A stretch of DNA of 64,000 nucleotides. Source: JBDHWG01 sp046328525 (lineage in GTDB: Bacteria; Chloroflexota; Anaerolineae; Epilineales; JAHCIE01). Both the position numbers and the translations under genes were made by a program. How positions within the stretch are numbered: the first letter of the stretch is position 1; every line of letters begins with the position of its first letter. Shown piece after piece: positions 26,301-32,995 of the stretch. Under the pieces are notes generated by a model. It made no database searches. It was given only the letters and a program-made list of their open reading frames with translations, and was not told the DNA's origin. The DNA lies in contig JAXLWK010000011.1 in NCBI GenBank assembly GCA_046328525.1, positions 62,001-126,000 on the forward strand, written 5' to 3'.

Positions 26301-28753
26301 GGGTCGCCCGGTGTTGGCGTCCTGGGATTGTCGGTGGGCGTGTTCGGGAAGTTGCTGCCCGACACGATGCCCTGGTTGCTTACCTTTGTCACACCTGATG
26401 GCAGCGGGTTGACGATCGTGACCTTGAACGAGATGGTCACGGTCGCGCCGGCCGGGATCGTCCCAACGTTGACGGTCACCGGCGGTGTGCCGGCGTTGCC
26501 GCCCGTCACGGTTCCCTGGCTCGTCTGCACCGAGCCGCTGACCAGCGTCGTGTTGGGGTCCGGCGTGTCGGTGAAGACCACGCCCGTCGCCGCCGTGTTG
26601 CCCGTGTTGCGGATCTGAACGGTGTACAGCAGCGTGTCGCCCGGCGAGGCAAAGCCATTATTGTCAGCGTCCACCGCCAGGAAGTCGGTCTTCGTCGCGT
26701 TGATGACGGGCGCGGTTGTGACCGGCGTAATCGTCGGGTCGTTCGGCTGCGGCGTCTTCGGGTTGTCCGTCGGGGTCGTCGGGAAGTTGTCGCCCGAGAC
26801 GAAGCCCTGGTTGGCGACCTGGGTCACACCGGCCGGCAGCGGGTTGGCGATGCGGACCTGGAACGTGATCGTCACGACGCCGTTCGCCGCGATCGTGCCG
26901 ATGTTCACCGTGACCGGCGGGACGCCGGCGTTGCCGCTGGTGATTGTTCCCTGGGTCGTGGTGACGGAGTTGATGACCAGCGTCGTGTTCGGGTCCGGCG
27001 TGTCGCTGAACTGGACGTTCGTCGCGGCGGTGTTGCCCGTATTGCGGATGATCACCGAGTACAGCAGGGTGTCGCCGGGCGACGCGGAGCCGCTGTTGTC
27101 GGCGTCCACCAGCAAGAAGTCGGTCTTGGAGGCCGCGATGAGCGGCGCGGCCACGATCGGCGTGATGGTCGGGTCGTTCGGCTGCGGCGTGCGCGGGTCG
27201 TCGGTAGGTGTGCTGGGGAAGTTGCTACCCGACACAAGGCCCTGGTTTGCCACCTGGGTGACGCCCGACGGTAGCGGGTTGGCGATAGTGACCTTGAAGG
27301 TGATTGTCACGCTCGCATTCGCCGCGATGCTCCCGACGTTGACGGCCACGGGTGGAACGCCGGCGTTGCCGCCTGTGATCGTCCCCTGCGTGGTCGTGAC
27401 CGAGCCGCTGACCAGGGTCGTGTTCGGGTCCGGCGTATCGGTGAAGGTCACGCTGCTGGCCGTCGTATTGCCCGAGTTCACAATACTGACGGTGTACATC
27501 AGGGTGTCGCCCGGCGAGGGAACGCCATTGTTGTCAGCGTCCACCGCGAGGCTCCAGGTCTTGTAGGCGTTGACGACCGGCACAGCGGTGACCGGCGTGA
27601 TGGTCGGGTCGTTCGGCTGCGGCGTGTTCGGGTTGTCGGTGAGCGTCGGCGGGAAGTTGCTCCCCTGGACGAAGCCCTGGTTTGCCACCTGGGTGACGCC
27701 CGCCGGCAGCGGATTGGCGATCTTCACCTTGAAGGTGATGACCGCACTCGCGTTCGGGGCAATCGTTCCGACGCTGACGGACACGGGCGGTATGCCAGCG
27801 TTGCCGCTGACGATCGTACCCTGGGTGGTCGTGACCGAGCCGATCACGAGGGTTGTGTTCGGGTCAGGCGTGTCGGTGAAGACGATCCCCGTCGCCGCCA
27901 CGCCGCCCGTGTTGCGGATGACCACACTGTACTGCAACGTGTCGCCCGGCGAGGGAACGCCGTTGTTGTCAGCGTCGGTGGACAACGACCAAATCTTGTC
28001 GGCCGAGACGACCGGATTCGCCGGCGGGGAGGCGGTGCTGGTAGCCGTCGCCGTGGCTGTGCTCGTCGCCGTCGGCCGTGTCCCCGTGGGCGTCGGCGTA
28101 TTCGTCGCCGTGGCCGTGCTCGTCGCTGTCGGCCGTGTCCCTGTCGGTGTGGGGGTGTTGGTTGGCGTATTCGTCGGCGTGTTCGTCGGCGTGTTCGTCG
28201 GCGTGTTCGTCGGCGTGTTCGTCGGCGTATTCGTCGCCGTCGGCGTGTTCGTCGCCGTCGGCGTGTTCGTCGCCGTGCCGGTGGCCGTCGGTGTCGAGAG
28301 TGTTCCCGTCGCCGTCGGTGTGGAAGTTGGTGGCGTGCCAGTGCTTGTTGGCGTCGCGGTCGGGGTGCTCGTCGCGGTGGCGGTGCTTGTCGCGGTCGAG
28401 GTGCCCGTCGCCGTCGCCGTCGCCGTACTCGTCGGCGTGAAGGTACTCGTCGCCGTGTTCGTCGCCGTTGCGGTGCTGGTCGGCGTCGAAGTGGCTGTGC
28501 GGGTCGGCGTGTCCGTCGGCTGGGGCGTATCGGTAGGAATGATCGGCGTCTTCGCCAGGGTCGGCGACGCGGTAGGAACCGGCGTGTCCGTCGGGATGCC
28601 GGGCGTGTCCCCAAGTGGGACCGTGGTCACCTGAATCGAATCGGCTCCATCGGGAGTCGGCTGGGAAGCGACCACAACCCAACTCCCCAGGCTAAGCATG
28701 GTCAGAGCCACGACTAGCAGGATGATCCAATGGCGAATAATGGAGTGACGCAT
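17348..28753 (-). CDS. Giant secreted repeat protein with dockerin and cohesin-like modules
   Basis: This 3801-residue protein begins with a signal sequence (MRHSIIRHWIILLVVALTML). A Thr-Pro linker follows (about 40-245), then 14 tandem DUF11-like repeats of about 145 residues (about 248-2275). Each repeat contains a D-A-D-N-N-G-x-x-S-PGD loop. Two related unknown domains of roughly 450-550 residues come next (each with NPAY...YV(D)GHEYN features), then a carboxypeptidase-regulatory-like domain. The end has a paired dockerin (DINGDGTIDLFDLV and DLNADGTVDLFDLV, about 3568-3620) and a cohesin-like domain (about 3670-3801). GAGGTGG lies 4-6 bases before the ATG. It starts 41 bp after the C25 peptidase gene, so they share a transcript. 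A structural surface or matrix role is inferred. Confidence 0.85.
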   Translation of the reverse strand: MRHSIIRHWIILLVVALTMLSLGSWVVVASQPTPDGADSIQVTTVPLGDTPGIPTDTPVPTASPTLAKTPIIPTDTPQPTDTPTRTATSTPTSTATATNTATSTFTPTSTATATATGTSTATSTATATSTPTATPTSTGTPPTSTPTATGTLSTPTATGTATNTPTATNTPTATNTPTNTPTNTPTNTPTNTPTNTPTNTPTPTGTRPTATSTATATNTPTPTGTRPTATSTATATATSTASPPANPVVSADKIWSLSTDADNNGVPSPGDTLQYSVVIRNTGGVAATGIVFTDTPDPNTTLVIGSVTTTQGTIVSGNAGIPPVSVSVGTIAPNASAVITFKVKIANPLPAGVTQVANQGFVQGSNFPPTLTDNPNTPQPNDPTITPVTAVPVVNAYKTWSLAVDADNNGVPSPGDTLMYTVSIVNSGNTTASSVTFTDTPDPNTTLVSGSVTTTQGTITGGNAGVPPVAVNVGSIAANASVTITFKVTIANPLPSGVTQVANQGLVSGSNFPSTPTDDPRTPQPNDPTITPIVAAPLIAASKTDFLLVDADNSGSASPGDTLLYSVIIRNTGNTAATNVQFSDTPDPNTTLVINSVTTTQGTITSGNAGVPPVTVNIGTIAANGVVTITFQVRIANPLPAGVTQVANQGFVSGDNFPTTPTDNPKTPQPNDPTITPVTTAPVINATKTDFLAVDADNNGFASPGDTLLYTVQIRNTGNTAATGVVFTDTPDPNTTLVSGSVQTSQGTVTGGNAGTPPVTVNVGTIPAGATVTISFKVTIVNPLPSGVTKVSNQGIVSGSNFPNTPTDNPRTPTPGDPTDTPVVAAPIISADKRDFLAVDADNNGIPSPGDTILYTVTIRNTGNTAATGVVFTDTPDPNTTLVSGSVTAAPGLVISGNAGVPPVVVSIGTLPAGGTATVTFQVRIANPLPSGVTQVANQGVVTGNNFPNIPTNDPKTPQPNDPTITPVTAAPIINATKTDFLAVDADNNGFASPGDTLLYTVTIANTGNAAATGVVFTDTPDANTTLVSGSVQTSQGTVTGGNAGVPPVTVNVGTIPAGGSVTISFRVKINNPLPSGVTQVSNQGIVSGSNFPNTPTDNPRTPTPGDPTDTPVVAAPVISAFKSATLVQDIDGNGAASPGEVLLYTVQIRNTGNAAATAVVFTDTPDTNTTLVSGSVQTSQGTVTGGNAGVPPVTVNVGTIPAGATVTISFQVRIANPLPAGVTQVANQGIVSVSNIPNTPTDNPNTPQPNDPTVTPVVSAPIINATKRDFLAVDADNNGIPSPGDTLLYTVTIANTGNAAATAVVFTDTPDANTTLVSGSVQTSQGTVTGGNAGVPPVTVNVGTIPAGGSVTISFRVKINNPLPAGVTQVANQGIVSGSNIPNTPTDNPNTPQPNDPTVTPVTQSPIINATKRDFLAVDADNNGFASPGDTLLYTVTIANTGNAAATGVVFTDTPDANTTLVSGSVQTSQGTVTGGNAGIPPVTVNVGTIPAGGSVTISFRVKINSPLPAGVTQVSNQGIVSGSNIPNTPTDNPNTPQPGDPTNTPVTSAPLLNATKTDFLLVDADGNGFASPGDTLLYTVTIANTGNAAATGVVFTDTPDTNTTLVSGSVQTSQGTITNGNTGIPPVTVNVGTIPAGGSVTISFRVKINNPLPSGVTQVANQGIVSGSNFPNTPTDNPRTPQPGDPTNTPVTSAPLINATKTDSLAVDADNNGIPSPGDTLLYTVVVANIGNTPATAVVFTDTPDANTTLVSGSVTTTQGTVTGGNAGTPPVTVNVGTIPAGGSITISFRVKINNPLPSGVTQVANQGLVSGSNTPNTPTDNPRTPQPNDPTVTPVTQSPSINATKQDFLAVDADNNGVASPGDTLLYVVTLRNTGNAAAVNVQFTDTPDTNTALVPGSVQTSQGSVTGGNSGTPPVSVLVGTLPAGATATISFRVRIANPLPSGVTQVSNQGLVYGDNFPNTPTDDPRTPQPNDPTVTPITQAPLITAPKAASLLVDADNNGFPSAGDTLRYTVVIGNSGNATANNVVFTDTPDANTTLVSGSVTTTQGTIVSGNNGVPPVKINVGSIPVGATVTITFDVTVNKPLPPSVTQVANQGVVSGSNIPNTPTDNPRTPAPDDPTIVPITPGPFITTYKLDSLVGDADNNGYASPGDTLLYTITINNAGNGPATGVVFSDTPDSNTTLVSGSVTTTQGTVTSGNAGVPPVVINIGTIPVGGTVTISFRVTINKPLPVGVTQVANQGLISGTNFPNTPTDNPRTPAPGDPTVTPITPPAGQPSLCIYCATNNTVGDQTVPGAEDKPYTDPDAPFNPQNPQAPKTDSVTWNPAYMSELYTQDELQRAGLYNLINAGASQNAAEKVYARTWAECDHLDKNQDFLTGVSSQDIHYPAILQEWTYQFIAPGDPASQPPPIQAVPGSSAFVFPVGMRKADLFDTSGNIRTTPAAFGYGLTSLDANFDGQPDITHVDSEVTLAARTGVSLDLNNNGTLDNLDNNGVPLDSNELAVFSVNVSGLKAGSYAQFLDHVVRVDSFFNGQVRLTVFWTGSLTPKPLTSILLGAGDAAVANTNGSPQVVPAGGNNLGASQGAWFVYVDGAPDSVDGTVNLVLGRGLGASRAAMESAPYTPNTGPNPWYTKRFYVDGHEYNTVAVYTEGAGASSTFGYITLRSPVPLGPSITNAQFSVIQQGYAPNDSLGMLPPFNYEHYIVTDVQPNGQFATNIANVAFWGKVRGPVAPILQANQPLPYQAGPNGPVYSDPKASNFVYKGSARNPQLLGEMAERYGQTVDGTVDNEYWYNEQFNGQPNSCTAVVLPVNPPPTGETLPSLYLVTSSWNAPQAQYRMWTQGDPLPTDTTGGRAKFWFDPSGVTTPGGIKLWSDTAGLRVYGQNNETAGDLTVRTSTAAPGTPAGYVEVPPYTNAASIIDPQGPQAPRKDTLTLNPAYLNEFRNGGEALAGDYGRINTQPGGSDGGEKVFPRLWYEPNYIDSAFTAAVQPGGVISPTSYLSYPAVMQEYTYMLLDPFDRPTSTLPGGHFLFPMATGRSELPVPPMNATPGWFPTPPSFGYGLLGFDANFDGQTDVVRIESERSLKTLTGISADFNGNGTLDDFNPDTTMLNGDELAVFMLDHVSLDRSAESHQSVQFLDYMAQLINVNYLGGQVTLRIWNTGGGLHPVGGSYSFYPDMVQDVTLSPGEMVIVNRNVVTKIPKNGGNLGRTNGAWFAYVEAVQAPIPGDPTREGVTLSVGRALGGARAPIFNGANGLNNAAPTPWYLKRFYVDGHEYNVSAVLTAFQSGQQSFKAISIQTPTPKLQYPVNRNLSQALQGYLLGPDTANMSVMPPFNVQHTIRDDIRTITPDQFGVPPTDPNLAQCLGPWRGVEPLTMRINSESVEPRFGVELRELPTAQDEGGGQVWSTEQVHTLPDHYTDIALPPGQSSVLTTDWTSDSSTFAYKGCGVGYVQPSPAQPPRLQFVYTPETARDLYVNPTTGVTAQNQLLTGKVSLQGRGSSGGSQVQAAGGGTPVGPDGTYSLIVPTGTMNVTAAHSSYLSSSTSGGGNAPSVVTLPPTTLLAGDINGDGTIDLFDLVYLATVYGTTPPGNPKADLNADGTVDLFDLVLLGVNYGKTTSGTPWSSAAASGQATATAKADGAENADVLGGLRRAPDPTSRAGQTGKRPAPQASVTWSAPATVAAGEEFEVTVNVASQRPVVGVDAALAFDPKAVEVVGSAVPAQRGSLFGEASPYVVVNRAEADAVQFAATGLSAEGARRSGAAFSVRFRALADGKPALALGHIRLADADGQPIRTAAQ
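21930..28015 (-). repeat. 14-unit, 435-bp coding tandem repeat (DUF11-like)
   Basis: Fourteen units of about 145 codons follow head to tail. Each contains the segments FTDTPDPNTTLVSGSV, TTQGT(I/V)xxGNAG, NPLPxGVTQVANQG and a proline-rich joint such as NPRTPQPNDPTxTPV. Middle units (about 4 to 11) are the most alike, while the end units are diverged, as expected for expansion by unequal exchange. All unit lengths keep the frame. Confidence 0.85.
28164..28271 (-). repeat. 12-bp in-frame minisatellite in Thr-Pro linker
   Basis: Plus-strand unit GGCGTGTTCGTC (coding TNTP on the minus strand) is repeated six times from 28164 to 28235, followed by two 18-bp variants. The unit is a multiple of three, so slippage changes linker length without breaking the frame. 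A near-identical array occurs in the 4504-residue gene. Confidence 0.8.
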
Positions 28754-28794
28754 GATTCCACCTCGTCCCCGGCCCTACGGCCAGCGTGTTCGAG

Positions 28795-31700
28795 TTACCT
28801 CGGAGTGAGCGGACTGCCTCCCGCGTCGGCGAGCTGATAGCGCGCGGCGAAGATCGCCGGCTTGCCATCCACTCGCGCGCGGAAGCGCAGGTTCAGCACA
28901 GTGCCCGTGTCAGCCGCCCCGCCGGCGCCGCCCAGGTGGACCGCCGCATAGCGGACCTGACCTGACGCAGCATCAGCGGTATTGACGGCAACGAAATCCC
29001 CGACCGAGTTGAAGAGATCGCCGGCCGACGCCTTCGGCGCGGTCGCGCCTTGGGGCGGCAGAAGCTCAAGCGCGGACGGGTCGTACTGCACCACAACATC
29101 GGCGCCGGTCACGGCGCGCGCGCCCAAGAGTCGCACCGGCGCGGTGAACTCATCTCCCGCCTTCAGGCTCGTTGGGGTGTCAACCCACACAGCGGCTCTC
29201 AACGCGGAGAGCTTCCTGTCGAGCAGTGTCGAGAGGGAGGGGCTGCGTCTGGCTCCAGCGCCCGACGCGGCGGCGGCGGCCCCCGCCCAGGGCTGGTAGT
29301 TCTGCATGCCGTAGTTGCCGCCGACGATCACCAGGTCGAACAGATCTACCGCGCCGTCCTTGTTGATGTCGGCCGCCGTGTTGTACGGCGGGTTCAGGCC
29401 ATAGTTACCGGCGACGATCACCAGGTCGAACAGGTCAATTGCCCCGTTGTTATCTATGTCACCGGCCCGCTGCATGACCGATCCCAGGTTGGCGCTGGGC
29501 TGATTGGCGGCGAGAATGACCGTGGCCTGGCTGCTCAGGTAGTGGGGCGCACTCGCCGTCACGGTGTAGGAGCCGGGTGGCACGGCCAGGTCGAACGCGC
29601 CGTTCGGGCCAGTCACCACGGACGCGCCGCCCGCCTGCACCACGGCCCCGGCGTTGCTCGGCAGCCCCTGGAGTACCACGCTGCCCAGAATGTGCGTCAC
29701 GGTCGGCGTGTTGGTCGGCGTCGGGCTGGCGGTGGCCGTCACCGTCGCGGTGCGCGTCGCGGTTGCGGTCGGGGTCGCCGTCGCCGTGCTCGTCGCGGTC
29801 GGCGTGCGTGTTGGCGTTGCCGTACTCGTCGCCGTCGCGGTGGCCGTGCTTGTCGGCGTGGGCGTCACTGTCGGCGGAAGCCCCTGGATGCCGGTGTCGG
29901 TCGCGGGGTCGCCGAGCAGGGTGTAGGTATTCAGCAAGTCGAGACTGTCGCCGAAGTCGTACAGCGCCGCCTTGCCGGCCAGAATGGCAGGGCCGACGCG
30001 CCGCACGCCCACGGTAAACAGCGCGTTGTTGAAGCCGCGGTTGAGAACGTCATGCCCAGTCGCCACCCCCAGGCCGGTCGGGGACCAGGACGCGACAGCG
30101 CCCTTGTTGGCGGCGCGCACCATCGTCTCGCCGAGCGAGTCCTTGCTGGGGTCCTGGAACGATCCCTCCAGGCAGGTCATCGCCAGGTCCACGGGATATT
30201 TGCCGGCATTGCTCAACCCGGCGACGTTGGCGACGGCGAACAGCGCCTCGGCTGCCCACTGGTCTATCGCCGAGTGGCCGATATACGTCACTAACCGCTG
30301 GCCCTGGTTGTACGCATTCGTGATGGCGGTGGTGACGGCCGCCGGCGAGTTGTAGTTGACGCCGAACTCGATCTTCTGCACGGAGAAGGTGTTGGGGATC
30401 GTGTCCGCCGCCAGGTTATCGGCGATGGCCGGGAAGTTGCCGGCGCTCGTTGACGGCTCGTAATTGTCCGTCACGAAAAGCACGGAGTTGCCCAGGGGCG
30501 AAGGCGTCTGAGCCGCCGCCTGCTCGACCGCGATGATCTTGTCAATCATGGCGTTCGCCTCGTCCACGCTGTTCGCCGGCAACCGCCCTGTCATGAGATC
30601 CGGCATGGGGCTGGCGCTGCGGACGGCGGCGTAGAAGTTGTCGTCGGCCGTCTCGCCAAGCCACGGGTCCACCATCGCCATGTATGGCGGGATGTAGATT
30701 TTGCGCGTACTGTTGAGGATATTGCGGTAATCGTAGGTTCCGTCGCCCAGCAGCACGATGTACTGCGGCGCAGGAGACCAGTTTGCCAGGGCATACGCCA
30801 GGAAGCTGTGGATGGCAACCGGGTCTAGCATGCCGTTTCCGAACTGGTTGTAGATATCCTCTACCTGCACCAGGCGGCTGCTGAACGTCGCCGCCCGATA
30901 GCTAACGAGGCGCGCAGCGGGCGCGAGGAACGCAGACGGGGCGATCACGATGTAGTTCGCGCCGTTGTTCGCCGCGCGCAGGTCCGGGCCGCTGTCAACC
31001 TCCGCCACGCGGCCGGGCGTCAACAGCGAGGGTGACTGGAGCAAGAGAGCGAGGTATTTTTGCGCCGAGGTCACGGCGTCGCCGAAGGTCAGCGTCCCCG
31101 CGCCGTCGGTCTGGGTTCCAGTGAGGCGCACCGGATTGGTCGGGTCACTGATGTCATAGACTCCCACACTCGCGCCGCTGAAGCCGGTAATCTGATACTG
31201 GGAGTATCCACCGGGGGCATTGAACGCCAGCGCGTTGCTCACGGCGATAAACGCCTGGCGATAGTCCACCTCCAGCCAGTCCAGGAAGAACGCATCCGAT
31301 GTGACGCTCGGCAGCAGGGTCGAGCGCAGCCTGACGGTGTTCGCGCCGGAGACGAGAGCCGAGGATGGGATACCGCCGCCGGACAGGAGAACGGCGATGC
31401 TGCCGTCCCAGGTCGCGTCAATGACCTGGTAGTTTCCGCTATTGCCGAGATACGCCTGAGTGTGATGATCGGGGTTGATGGCCGGATTGTTGGAGATGCC
31501 GGCCAGCCTGACGCGCAGCGCCGCCGTGTGGGCGTTGGGCGATATGTTGGGCAGCGGCACGCTGTAGGTGCGGTCCATGGGTAGCGTCGAGCTTGTCTGC
31601 ACGATGTAAGACCAGTACCAGTGGGTGTCGCCGCCGGTGGGCAGGTTCCAGTAGTAGCGATTGTCCTGCTCCGTGTGAACCGTTGCCGGGAAATCGGGCG

Positions 31701-32925
31701 CTTTCGCGCCGGCGCCCGGCGCGCCCGAGCGTGTGGTCATGCGCTTGCCGGCCGCTATGTTGGCGACGAGCCAGTAGACGCGCGTGCCCGTGTAACGCTG
31801 CTGGGTCGGATCGGCGGCGCGGCCATAGAAGCGAATCGCGTCGCCGGGATCGAGGAAGTTGTTGCTATTCTGGTCCACAACCTCGAGCGGGACCTCCGAC
31901 GCCAGCGACAAGGAGTAGTCGCTAAACAGCTGGTACGTGCTCAGTGGCGCGGCCAGCAGCCATGCGGCCGTCAGCGTGGTCGTGTCCAGCTGATACAGCC
32001 CGTCCTGGCTGACCTCGACCCGAATCCGCCGCCCAGAGTATGCGGCCGGCGACGCTTTATCCGCCGACGCGCCCTGCGAGACGCGCCAGCGCTTCGCGTC
32101 GCCGTAGTTGAGGAGCAGGGTCTGGAGCGCAGGCTCAAACGGGCCTTCGTCAACGCCGCTGCCCGGCGCGGCGGCCGCGCCGTCAAAATGCACGGCCACT
32201 TCCAGGCGCTCGGCCGAGTGAAGCTCGCCCGTCGCCGCGTCGTACTGGAACGGAGCCAGCCGGATCTGCACGAAGGACTGGCTGCGAAGCTGGCCCACCT
32301 GGCCGATCTCCGCCTGACGCGCCGGATAGAGGCCCGCGCTCCTGGCCGGGGCGAACCGGGGCCGGGTCAGCGCGGACAGCCGCGCCGACGGTGACAGGCT
32401 CTTGCCCGTGTCGAGAAGACCGCCGGGCGCCAGGTCCGCCTCGTCGAGAACGGGGGCGGGTAGGGCGTTCGCTGCGATCCGCACGCCGCCCTGCACGCGC
32501 CGGCCCTCGGCCGTGCGCACTTCCACCGTCGGCTTTGCGCCGGCCGGGATGCCGAGAGTCACCACCTTGACCGGCAGCCGCGGCTGGTCGGGCGCGTTGA
32601 GATAGCTGAATCCGTCAATGGCGATGTCGTCCAACGTTGCGCTTTCTGCCTCAACCTTGCCCAGCGTCCACTGTGGAACGCGAAGCTCCAGGGTCACGCC
32701 CGACTCATCCGATGCGAGGACACGCACATCCGAGGTACGCTTGTCCGTCGCTGCCCCTTGCCCCGCGCCCTGGCCGTATGAAGCCCAGGGGAGCAGGGCG
32801 AACACGATGAGGGCCGCCACCAGGGCCGCGAGCTTCGCGCCGGGCCAGCCTCCGCGAGGAGACTGGCCCGAAGCGTTGCGCGCCTGGCGGTTGGACCCGC
32901 GCTCACTACACTGCGTCTGATCCAT
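28795..32925 (-). CDS. Gingipain-like (family C25) cysteine peptidase with dockerin and cohesin-like C-terminus
   Basis: This 1376-residue exported protein has an N-terminal hydrophobic segment (about 29-48), a gingipain-type propeptide region, and a C25 catalytic domain (about 650-1000) containing YIVLLGDGTYDY. The putative catalytic His884 is in YIGHSAIDQW and Cys918 in MTCLEGSF; their 34-residue spacing closely matches gingipain. After a Thr-Pro linker come a carboxypeptidase-regulatory-like domain, two dockerin repeats (DIDNNGAIDLFDLV, DINKDGAVDLFDLV, about 1153-1206) and a cohesin-like domain (about 1235-1375). The same C-terminal cassette ends the downstream 3801-residue protein. AAGGTG lies 5 bases before the ATG. 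Likely a surface or matrix protease processing neighbours; substrate unknown. Confidence 0.87.
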   Translation of the reverse strand: MDQTQCSERGSNRQARNASGQSPRGGWPGAKLAALVAALIVFALLPWASYGQGAGQGAATDKRTSDVRVLASDESGVTLELRVPQWTLGKVEAESATLDDIAIDGFSYLNAPDQPRLPVKVVTLGIPAGAKPTVEVRTAEGRRVQGGVRIAANALPAPVLDEADLAPGGLLDTGKSLSPSARLSALTRPRFAPARSAGLYPARQAEIGQVGQLRSQSFVQIRLAPFQYDAATGELHSAERLEVAVHFDGAAAAPGSGVDEGPFEPALQTLLLNYGDAKRWRVSQGASADKASPAAYSGRRIRVEVSQDGLYQLDTTTLTAAWLLAAPLSTYQLFSDYSLSLASEVPLEVVDQNSNNFLDPGDAIRFYGRAADPTQQRYTGTRVYWLVANIAAGKRMTTRSGAPGAGAKAPDFPATVHTEQDNRYYWNLPTGGDTHWYWSYIVQTSSTLPMDRTYSVPLPNISPNAHTAALRVRLAGISNNPAINPDHHTQAYLGNSGNYQVIDATWDGSIAVLLSGGGIPSSALVSGANTVRLRSTLLPSVTSDAFFLDWLEVDYRQAFIAVSNALAFNAPGGYSQYQITGFSGASVGVYDISDPTNPVRLTGTQTDGAGTLTFGDAVTSAQKYLALLLQSPSLLTPGRVAEVDSGPDLRAANNGANYIVIAPSAFLAPAARLVSYRAATFSSRLVQVEDIYNQFGNGMLDPVAIHSFLAYALANWSPAPQYIVLLGDGTYDYRNILNSTRKIYIPPYMAMVDPWLGETADDNFYAAVRSASPMPDLMTGRLPANSVDEANAMIDKIIAVEQAAAQTPSPLGNSVLFVTDNYEPSTSAGNFPAIADNLAADTIPNTFSVQKIEFGVNYNSPAAVTTAITNAYNQGQRLVTYIGHSAIDQWAAEALFAVANVAGLSNAGKYPVDLAMTCLEGSFQDPSKDSLGETMVRAANKGAVASWSPTGLGVATGHDVLNRGFNNALFTVGVRRVGPAILAGKAALYDFGDSLDLLNTYTLLGDPATDTGIQGLPPTVTPTPTSTATATATSTATPTRTPTATSTATATPTATATRTATVTATASPTPTNTPTVTHILGSVVLQGLPSNAGAVVQAGGASVVTGPNGAFDLAVPPGSYTVTASAPHYLSSQATVILAANQPSANLGSVMQRAGDIDNNGAIDLFDLVIVAGNYGLNPPYNTAADINKDGAVDLFDLVIVGGNYGMQNYQPWAGAAAAASGAGARRSPSLSTLLDRKLSALRAAVWVDTPTSLKAGDEFTAPVRLLGARAVTGADVVVQYDPSALELLPPQGATAPKASAGDLFNSVGDFVAVNTADAASGQVRYAAVHLGGAGGAADTGTVLNLRFRARVDGKPAIFAARYQLADAGGSPLTPR

Positions 32926-32961
32926 CTACACCTTCTACTAGGCGGTTCGCAACTTCATAAA

Positions 32962-32976
32962 TGTCAACAATGTCAA
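32962..32976 (-). promoter_or_regulatory. Tandem TTGACA boxes upstream of the C25 gene
   Basis: Two perfect -35 hexamers (TTGACA at 32971-32976 and 32962-32967, minus strand) occur as a 9-bp direct repeat in the 70-bp gap before the C25 gene. No matching -10 is found at 16-18 bp, so a secondary promoter or a direct-repeat binding site are both possible. Confidence 0.25.
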
Positions 32977-32995
32977 CGTACCCGCGCGGCATCTG

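Noticed and set aside
23070..28634. Long plus-strand frames opposite the DUF11 repeats (up to 750 codons)
   Set aside because: They repeat with the same 435-bp period as the coding strand, so their length only reflects the absence of antisense stops in one repeat unit.
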